From: Planctomycetota bacterium
GTDB taxonomy: Bacteria > Planctomycetota > J058
Direction: 5' to 3'
NCBI GenBank assembly: GCA_019636275.1
Contig: JAHBXY010000013.1
Coordinates: forward strand, 28,561-92,560
Length of the DNA stretch: 64,000 nucleotides
Part shown: positions 54,970-61,475 of the stretch, piece by piece
Position numbering within the stretch: the first letter of the stretch is position 1
Layout: each line of letters begins with the position of its first letter
Program-made: the position numbers and the translations under genes
Notes under the pieces: generated by a model
Seen by the model: the letters and a program-made list of their open reading frames with translations, nothing else
The model's database searches: none
What the model was told of the DNA's origin: nothing

Positions 54970-56688
54970 TCAGTACCGGCGGGACTCGTCGCGCCGGCGC
55001 ATGGCCTCGAAGAGCAGCGCCTCGGCGTCCTGGTCGATCGTGGGCGCGAAGCCCTTGGGCAGGCCCGGGGCGAAGTCGAAGCGCCCGGCCTCCATGGACA
55101 TGATCTCCAGGGCGGCGGGCACGTCGCGCTGGCCGGTGCTGGTCACGGCGGCGCGCACGCGGCCCTCCTGGAAGGCGAGGTGGCCGTCGACGCGCGGCGC
55201 CTCCTTGCGGACGGTCAACACGCCGGTTTTCTTGTGGTAGCCGATCATCTGCAGGACCTCGAGCAGCTCGCCCTCGGCGAAGGCGCCGCTCATCCCGCCC
55301 GGGCGCGGCGCGTCGCCGCGCCAGGTCGCGCCGACCTCGTCCGGCTTCAGCCGGAGGAGGAGCTCGGGGTCGCCGCCGAACCCGGGCACGCCCATGAGGT
55401 CGGCGATCGTCGCCCCGAGCTCGGCCTCGAGGTCGGAGGCGTGCTGGAAGCGGTCCTCGGGCCGCGGGGCCATGGCCCTCGCCAGGAGCCGTCCGAGCCG
55501 CGGCGGGACCTCGGCCTTCGTCGGGTCGAACGCCGGCAGGGTGCCGTTGATCACGGCGCTCATGAGCTCGAGCTCGTTCTTGCCCGAGTAGGGCGGCTTG
55601 CCGGTGATCGCGTGGAAGAGCGTCGCCCCGAGCGAGTAGAGGTCCGCGCGGTGATCGGCCGAGCGCGCGTTCTTCACCTGCTCGGGCGGCATGTAGCGGA
55701 CGGTGCCGAGCGTCTCCTCGGGGCCCGTCATGTTGCCCGTGATCGACCACAGGTCCTTGGCGAGCCCGAAGTCGGCGACCTTCGGCATGCCGTCGGGCGT
55801 GACGACGATCCCGCCCGGCTTGAGGTCGCGGTGCACGATCCCCTGCTTGTGCGCCGCGACGAGGGCGCGCGTGACGTGCAGTCCGACCCGCAGGGCGTCG
55901 GGGAGCGCCAGCGGCCCCAGGCGCTCGATCTGGCTCAGGAGCAGCTCGCCCTCGGCGTGCTCCATGACGATGTAGATGCAGTCGCGGGCGTGGCGGATGT
56001 CGTAGACCTCGATCACGGCGGGGTGGCGGACCTTCGCCGCCGCCTTGGCCTCGGTCTGGAAGCGCGCCACCTTCTTCTGCGACACGCCCGAGACGAGCGG
56101 CAGGGCCTTCACCGCCACGAGCGTGTCGAGCCCGATGCGCCGTGCCCGGAACACGGGGACGATCCCCGACGAGAGCGGCGTGCGCCCCTCGACCGCGTAG
56201 CCCTCGTGCCGCAGGACCTCGATGAGCTGCTGCTCGGCCTGGTTGAAGCTCTCGTGCTTGAGCAAGGACGAGCACTCCGGACAGAGGAAGTGCTTGCCCA
56301 TCTCGAAGACGGCGCCTTCCTCGCAGCGCGCCATGGAGACGAGGCGGTTGCAGCGCTCGCAGCGCAGGTCCAGGTCCGGGGTGGCCGCGGCGTCGAAGTC
56401 GACGCGGATGGCGATGCCGCCGACCTGGATGATGTCCCCCGGGCGGAGCAGCGCCTCCTTGATGCGCTGGCCGTTCACGAACGTGCCGTTGGCGGAGTCG
56501 AGGTCCTCGAGCTGCAGCCCCTTGCCGGTGAGTCGCAGGGCGCAGTGCATGCGCGACAGGCGCGGCGAGTTGACGTACAGCTCGGCGCGCTCGGAGCGGC
56601 CCACGGTCACGCCGGGGCCGTTCTCCTGCATGTCGAAGCGCCGCGCTCCGGTCCCGGCCGTGAAGGTCACGGAGCAAGTCCGCGCCAT
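54970..56688 (-). CDS. FHA / zinc-ribbon / Ser-Thr kinase-like / DUF4388 protein
   Basis: The 572-residue protein has an FHA domain (about 24-98; VGRSERAELYVN, SRMHC, LEDLDSANGTFVNG). A four-cysteine ribbon (about 108-142; CERC, CPEC) and a kinase domain (about 170-430) follow, then DUF4388 (about 470-560; GELLEVLQMIGYHKKTG, GHLAFQEGRV). The kinase keeps VAVK, HRD at 286-288 and DFG, but the catalytic-loop Asn is Gly293 (HRDLKPGG) and the glycine loop is poor (LSSGIVPVFRAR), so activity is doubtful. FHA suggests binding of phosphothreonine targets, perhaps of the neighbouring active kinase at 52784. DUF4388 is often found in gliding and signalling proteins of high-GC Gram-negative bacteria. 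Confidence 0.88.
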   Translation of the reverse strand: MARTCSVTFTAGTGARRFDMQENGPGVTVGRSERAELYVNSPRLSRMHCALRLTGKGLQLEDLDSANGTFVNGQRIKEALLRPGDIIQVGGIAIRVDFDAAATPDLDLRCERCNRLVSMARCEEGAVFEMGKHFLCPECSSLLKHESFNQAEQQLIEVLRHEGYAVEGRTPLSSGIVPVFRARRIGLDTLVAVKALPLVSGVSQKKVARFQTEAKAAAKVRHPAVIEVYDIRHARDCIYIVMEHAEGELLLSQIERLGPLALPDALRVGLHVTRALVAAHKQGIVHRDLKPGGIVVTPDGMPKVADFGLAKDLWSITGNMTGPEETLGTVRYMPPEQVKNARSADHRADLYSLGATLFHAITGKPPYSGKNELELMSAVINGTLPAFDPTKAEVPPRLGRLLARAMAPRPEDRFQHASDLEAELGATIADLMGVPGFGGDPELLLRLKPDEVGATWRGDAPRPGGMSGAFAEGELLEVLQMIGYHKKTGVLTVRKEAPRVDGHLAFQEGRVRAAVTSTGQRDVPAALEIMSMEAGRFDFAPGLPKGFAPTIDQDAEALLFEAMRRRDESRRY

Positions 56689-56744
56689 GCTGGTCCTCGC
56701 CGCCAGCTTAGGCGCCCCCGCCCGGCCAAGCAAACGGGGGCCGG

Positions 56745-58139
56745 TCAGGGTCCGGGGGCGTCTCCGGGCGCCTCCGCGGGCGTCCACGGGGCGGCCGCGC
56801 GCCGCCGCGCTGCCGCGTCGACGTCGGCGCCGCCGGTGAGCTCGGCCGCGAGCGCGGCCAGGTCCGGGGGGAGGTCCTCGAAGACCACGTGCCCGTCGGC
56901 CCGGATCCGGATCGTGGACTCGAAGCCGTCGACGGTTGCGGGGACAGCCGACCCCGGTCGCCCGCCGGACGACACGTCGACGTCCGGCGGCGGTAACGCT
57001 CCGGGTCCGTCGAGGTCGAGCCCCAGGGCGCGGGCGTGCTCCCGCGCCCGCGCGACCTCGTCGGGGGCGACGCGCCGATCCCACGCCGTCCCTCGCACCT
57101 CCGGCACGGGCTCGTACTGGCCCATGACGTTGACGCGCGCCCCCGGCAGGTGCGCGGCGATCCAGTCGAGGGCCGGCAGGGCGCAGCAGTCGACGTGGCC
57201 GGGCAGGACCAGGTGGCGCACGACGAGCCAGGCCTCGGTCGTCACCCGGCGCAGGTTGCCGTGGACCGCCTCGAGCGAGCCGGCCACCGCCGAGCCGGCG
57301 CGAGCGCACCGCTCGTTGCCGTACTTCAGGTCGGCCACGTAGGCGCACACGAGCCCCTCGAGGAGGTCGTGCGCCTCGGGCGTGGCGCTCATGTTGCTGT
57401 TCCACACCACCGGGACGCTGGCGCGCGTGAGGGCGAGCACCCGCGCGATCCCGGGCAGGTTCACGTCGGGGAGCCCGCCGACGAACGTGAGCGAGCGCGC
57501 GCCCTCGGCCCGGCGCGCCTCGATCGATCGGGCCACGCGCTCGAGCCCGACCTCGGGGTCGGCCTCCGGCCGGTCGACGTGGGCCCAGTCGGAGCAGTAG
57601 GCGCAGCGCCAGTTGCAGCCCGCGAGCCAGAGCGTGTGCGTCGGCACGAGCTCGAGCTCTTCGCCGAGATGCACGATGTCCCGGTAGACGCGCAGGCCGG
57701 CGCCCAGCCCGCAGCGGCCGGTCTCGCCGGCGAGCCGGTCGACGGGGCAGCGCAGGTGGCACAGCCGGCAGGGCGCCAGGAGCCGCGTGGCGAGCTCGAC
57801 CTTGAGGTCGAGGAGGCTCGCCTCGTCGGCCGGCCGAGCGTCGGCCGGCCGAGCGTCGGCCGGCCGAGCGTCGGCCGGCCGAGCGTCGGCCGGCCGAGCG
57901 TCGGCCGGCCGAGCGTCGGCCGGCGGGGTCGCCGCGAGCGCCCGGCCCTCGTCGCGCGCCAGCGCCGCCCGGTAGCCCTCCATGGCCTCGGCGTGGCGGC
58001 GAAAGAGGTCGGCCTCGCGAAGCGTCGTCAGCTCCCCGCGCGCGAGGCCCGTGCGCGCAGCGCGCGCGAGGGCGAACGACGCGGGAGCCAGGCCCAGGGC
58101 GCGCCGGCGGAAGAGGGCGTAGGAGGCGGGGTCGACCAC
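56745..58139 (-). CDS. Radical SAM protein (PFL-activating-enzyme-like) with PADAR repeat
   Basis: The 464-residue protein has an N-terminal helical part, then six PADAR pentads plus PADEAS (about 73-105). A cysteine-rich region (APCRLCHLRCPVDRLAGETG) leads to the radical SAM cluster CNWRCAYC (Cys175, 179, 182). SLTFVGGLPDVNLPG replaces the usual GGEP segment, and VWNSNMSATPEAHDLLEG is as in the PflA-like group. The C-terminal 90 residues form a small domain of the kind seen as an effector or substrate-binding tail. It should split SAM to make a 5'-deoxyadenosyl radical. The substrate is unknown and no glycyl-radical enzyme is nearby. Confidence 0.82.
   Translation of the reverse strand: MVDPASYALFRRRALGLAPASFALARAARTGLARGELTTLREADLFRRHAEAMEGYRAALARDEGRALAATPPADARPADARPADARPADARPADARPADARPADEASLLDLKVELATRLLAPCRLCHLRCPVDRLAGETGRCGLGAGLRVYRDIVHLGEELELVPTHTLWLAGCNWRCAYCSDWAHVDRPEADPEVGLERVARSIEARRAEGARSLTFVGGLPDVNLPGIARVLALTRASVPVVWNSNMSATPEAHDLLEGLVCAYVADLKYGNERCARAGSAVAGSLEAVHGNLRRVTTEAWLVVRHLVLPGHVDCCALPALDWIAAHLPGARVNVMGQYEPVPEVRGTAWDRRVAPDEVARAREHARALGLDLDGPGALPPPDVDVSSGGRPGSAVPATVDGFESTIRIRADGHVVFEDLPPDLAALAAELTGGADVDAAARRRAAAPWTPAEAPGDAPGP
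57825..57929 (-). repeat. 15-bp coding minisatellite
   Basis: Six perfect copies of GTCGGCCGGCCGAGC and a diverged seventh lie inside the radical SAM gene, encoding PADAR pentads. The unit contains overlapping palindromes (GGCCGGCC). A multiple of three keeps the frame when copy number changes, so the linker length can vary without loss of the protein. Confidence 0.9.
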
Positions 58140-58261
58140 CGCAAGCAGTCTACCTCTCGCGCGCGCGGGCTCCGCCCTGGGTCTCTCGACCCTGCGCCGG
58201 CACGCTCGAGCCCTCCCGCTCGCTTCAGCGGCCGCGCGTGCGCGTGCGCTATCCTCGTCGC

Positions 58262-59278
58262 GTGGCCGACGATGGGCTCAGGCGACTCGAGCGCGAGGCG
58301 GCGCAGGGCGATCCGCAGGCCGCGGCGCGCCTGGCGCGCGAACGGGCGCGGGTCGGCGCCGCGCGCGCGTGGATGCTGGTGGACACGTGGCCGCTCGACG
58401 CGAAGGAGCGCGCGCACGACGCGCTGTTCACGCCGGACGGGGACCTGCTCGTGGTCGGCGCGCGGCGGGTCCGCCTGATGGCGCCGACGCCGCTCGCGCC
58501 GGTCCGGGGGCTCCGCCGGCCCGTCGCGCGCGAGGTCGCCTGCGCCGCGCTCTGGGAGGGGGCTCGGCCGAGCGGCGCGCCGGCCGGCGGCATCCGGGTG
58601 CGTCCGCGGGCTCGCCTCGTCCTCGGCGAGCGTCGGACCTCGTGCGGCGGGGCCTGCTCGCTCGTGGTCGTGGGGCTGCCCGGCCTGGACCGGCCGCGCG
58701 CGCTCCACGAGACCGACGAGGTCGGCTTCGACGCGGTGGCCGCCGGCGGCGACGTCGTCGTCGCCGCGACGAGCGACGTCGTCCGCGCCTGGCGCGAGGG
58801 CGGCGGCGTCACGACGTGGCGCCACCCCGAGCGCGTGCGCGCCCTGGCCATGGACGCGCTCGGCCGACGGGTGCTCGTCGTGGGCGAGCGCACCGCGATC
58901 GTCCGCGACCCGGCGCAGGTCGACGACGTGGCCGCCCTCGCGCTCGACGCGCCCCCGCTGCCCACGTGCGCCGTCACGGCCGACGGGGCGCTCGCGGTGA
59001 CGGCCAGCCGCGACGCCGTGCACGTCTGGGAGACGGCCGCCGGCCAGCGTGTGCGCCGCGTCCCCTGCGACGGCGCCCTCCGGGTGACGCTCGCCCGGAG
59101 CGGGCTCCTGCTGACGGTCCACGGCGCCCGGGTGGGCCTGTGGGACGTGGGCTCGGGGCAGCAGCTCGGCGTGACGCCGAGGGTCGAGGAGCGCGTCAGG
59201 GCCGCGACCCTCGACCCGACCGAGCGGCTGCTCGTGGCGGTCGGCCAGACCCGCGTGTGGACCTTCCGCCAGGCCTGA
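58262..59278 (+). CDS. Beta-propeller (WD40-like) protein
   Basis: The 338-residue protein begins at GTG with a short helix (LRRLEREAAQGDPQAAARLA), probably a remnant of a repeat-binding leader. At least five propeller blades follow, each closing in W or V-W (SDVVRAWREGG, DAVHVWETAAG, ARVGLWDVGSG, TRVWTFRQA). WD-type propellers mediate protein contacts. No catalytic motif or signal peptide is present. It diverges from the radical SAM gene, with about 120 bases between. A larger WD40 protein is encoded at the window end. Confidence 0.72.
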   Translation: MADDGLRRLEREAAQGDPQAAARLARERARVGAARAWMLVDTWPLDAKERAHDALFTPDGDLLVVGARRVRLMAPTPLAPVRGLRRPVAREVACAALWEGARPSGAPAGGIRVRPRARLVLGERRTSCGGACSLVVVGLPGLDRPRALHETDEVGFDAVAAGGDVVVAATSDVVRAWREGGGVTTWRHPERVRALAMDALGRRVLVVGERTAIVRDPAQVDDVAALALDAPPLPTCAVTADGALAVTASRDAVHVWETAAGQRVRRVPCDGALRVTLARSGLLLTVHGARVGLWDVGSGQQLGVTPRVEERVRAATLDPTERLLVAVGQTRVWTFRQA

Positions 59279-59297
59279 CCGTGCGGCTGCCGCCCGC

Positions 59298-59334
59298 CGG
59301 GTCGGCCGCAGGCGCGCGCCCTGCGGCCGACCCG
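59298..59334 (+). terminator. Perfect 15-bp hairpin terminator
   Basis: CGGGTCGGCCGCAGG at 59298-59312 and its complement at 59320-59334 close a 7-nt loop, 20 bases after the propeller gene stop. No T-run follows. The remainder of the 59279-59600 spacer carries the promoter of the acyl-CoA ligase and no gene. Confidence 0.7.
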
Positions 59335-59545
59335 GTGCGCGCAGCCAGGTGCGGCGCTCGCGCGCAGCGCCACACCCGGCCACGCGGACGTCGCGCGCGC
59401 CCGGCGGCCTCTCCGGCCCCGCGCTCCAGCCTCTGCGGGGGCCGCCGTCAACTCCGAGTTGTCAAAGACCGGGGACCATGAACCCGAACGAGAGCCTAAC
59501 CTACGGGTCCGACATCCCCGGGCGACCCCCGCCGACGAACGGGCT

Positions 59546-59575
59546 TTGACGGCCGGCGTCGCCTCGGGCTACCAT
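59546..59575 (+). promoter_or_regulatory. Sigma-70-like promoter of the acyl-CoA ligase
   Basis: TTGACG at 59546-59551 and TACCAT at 59570-59575 are separated by 18 bases. They match the -35 consensus at five of six positions and the -10 at four of six. Transcription would start near 59582, leaving a short leader with GGAGGA at 59589-59594 just before ATG 59601. Confidence 0.55.
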
Positions 59576-59600
59576 CCGCCCCTTCCACGGAGGACCGCCC

Positions 59601-61472
59601 ATGGCTACCCAGACCGCCGCCCCGACCGCCACCGGCGCGCTGACCCTCAACCACCTCTTCGCGCAGCGCGTCACGACCTCGGGCGACCGCGTCGCGCTCC
59701 GCCGCAAGGTGCAGGGGACGTGGACCGACATCACCTGGCGCGGCTACCGCGACGCGGCCCGCAAGGTGGGCCTCTCGCTCCTGGCCCTGGGCCTGGGCCG
59801 CGGCGACGCCGTGGCGATCCTCAGCGAGACGCGCGCCGAGTGGTCGTTCTGCGACCTCGGGATCCTCGGGATCGGCGGGATCACCGTCCCGATCTACCAC
59901 TCGAACACCGCGCCCGAGGCGGCCTACATCCTCCAGGACTCGGACGCCCAGGCCGTGTTCGTCGAGAACCTCGAGCAGTGGGACAAGGTGCGCGGCCGCC
60001 TGGGTGACCTGCCGGCGCTCAAGAAGATCATCATCATCGACCCGGCCGACACGCCCAAGGTCACGGCCGCCCAGGCGCCCTGGCAGGGCGACGACCGCGT
60101 GACCACCTACGCGGACTTCCTCAAGCTCTCCGACGGGCACGACCCCGAGCGCTTCGAGGAGGCGTCGCAGGCGGCGCAGCCGGGCGACGTCGTCACCTTC
60201 ATCTACACGTCGGGCACGACGGGCCACCCCAAGGGCGTGATCCTCACCCACGAGAACGCCGTCGCCGAGTGCGAAGCGCTGTGGAACGCGCTGGAGATCA
60301 CCGACGACGAGAGCACGCTCATGTTCCTGCCGCTGGCGCACGTCTTCGCGCGCGTCCTGCACTGGATGCAGCTCAAGGCGGGCTACACGGTCGCGTTCGC
60401 CGAGACGATCAACAAGGTCGTCGACAACATGGGCGAGGTGCGCCCGACCTTCTTCGCCGCCGTGCCGCGCATCTACGAGAAGATCCACGGCAACGTCATG
60501 AGCAAGGTCGAGGAGAACCCGGCCCTCAAGCGGCGCTACGTCCACTGGGCCCTGCGCAACGCCCTGGAGAAGGACCGCCGCCAGCGCGAGAAGCTGGGCG
60601 TGCCGCTGTCGCTGTCGATCGCCTGCGCGCTGGGCGCCCCGGCGATCAACAAGATCAAGGGCAACCTGACCGCGCGCCTGGGCGGCCGGCTGCGCTACTT
60701 CATCTCCGGCGGCGCGCCGCTCTCGGCCGAGATCGCGGCGTTCTTCCACATGCTGGGCTACCCGATCTTCGAGGGCTACGGCCTGACCGAGACGACGGCC
60801 GCCACGCACGTCAACAAGCCCGGCGCGCACAAGATCGGCACGGTCGGCCGCGCCGTGAAGGGCGTCGAGTGCAAGATCGCCCAGGACGGCGAGATCCTCG
60901 TCCGGGGCGGCGTCGTCATGCGCGGCTACCACAAGAAGCCGGAGGCCACGGCCGAGGTCCTCTCGCAGGACGGCTGGTTCGCGACGGGCGACGTGGGCGA
61001 GGTCGATCAGGACGGGTTCCTGCGCATCACGGACCGCAAGAAGGACCTGATCGTCACGGCGGCCGGCAAGAACGTCGCCCCGCAGAACGTCGAGAACCAC
61101 CTGAAGATGGACCGGTTCATCAGCCAGGCGGCGCTGTTCGGCGACAAGCAGCGCTTCTGCGTGGCGCTCGTGACGCTCAACATCGACGAGGTGAAGAAGC
61201 AGCTCCAGACCGAGGGCGCCGGCGCGCCCGAGGCCATGGACGAGCTGGCGAAGCACCCGCGCGTGCGGCAGCTCGTCGAGGGCGCCGTGGCCGAGAAGAA
61301 CCGCGACCTCGCCAGCTACGAGCAGGTGAAGTATTTCGAGATCCTGCCCAAGGAGTTCGACGTGGGCGACGAGCTCACGCCCAGCCTGAAGGTCAAGCGC
61401 AAGGTCGTGGCGAACAAGTACAAGGAGGTGATCGACCGCCTGTACGCCAACGCCGCGCCGGGCAAGGACTAG
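59601..61472 (+). CDS. fadD: Long-chain fatty-acid--CoA ligase
   Basis: The 623-residue AMP-forming synthetase is of the FadD15/long-chain type. The AMP motif is YTSGTTGHPKGV near residue 200, followed by FLPLAHVFARVL, the YGLTETTA A5 motif and TGDVGEVDQDGFLRITDRKKDLIVTAAGKN (A7-A8). The C-terminal lysine region is TPSLKVKRK. It activates fatty acids for lipid synthesis or degradation, as a peripheral membrane enzyme. GGAGGA precedes the ATG. It is convergent with the WD40/HEAT/hydrolase gene: only three bases separate the two stop codons, so the messages probably overlap. Confidence 0.94.
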   Translation: MATQTAAPTATGALTLNHLFAQRVTTSGDRVALRRKVQGTWTDITWRGYRDAARKVGLSLLALGLGRGDAVAILSETRAEWSFCDLGILGIGGITVPIYHSNTAPEAAYILQDSDAQAVFVENLEQWDKVRGRLGDLPALKKIIIIDPADTPKVTAAQAPWQGDDRVTTYADFLKLSDGHDPERFEEASQAAQPGDVVTFIYTSGTTGHPKGVILTHENAVAECEALWNALEITDDESTLMFLPLAHVFARVLHWMQLKAGYTVAFAETINKVVDNMGEVRPTFFAAVPRIYEKIHGNVMSKVEENPALKRRYVHWALRNALEKDRRQREKLGVPLSLSIACALGAPAINKIKGNLTARLGGRLRYFISGGAPLSAEIAAFFHMLGYPIFEGYGLTETTAATHVNKPGAHKIGTVGRAVKGVECKIAQDGEILVRGGVVMRGYHKKPEATAEVLSQDGWFATGDVGEVDQDGFLRITDRKKDLIVTAAGKNVAPQNVENHLKMDRFISQAALFGDKQRFCVALVTLNIDEVKKQLQTEGAGAPEAMDELAKHPRVRQLVEGAVAEKNRDLASYEQVKYFEILPKEFDVGDELTPSLKVKRKVVANKYKEVIDRLYANAAPGKD

Positions 61473-61475
61473 CCG

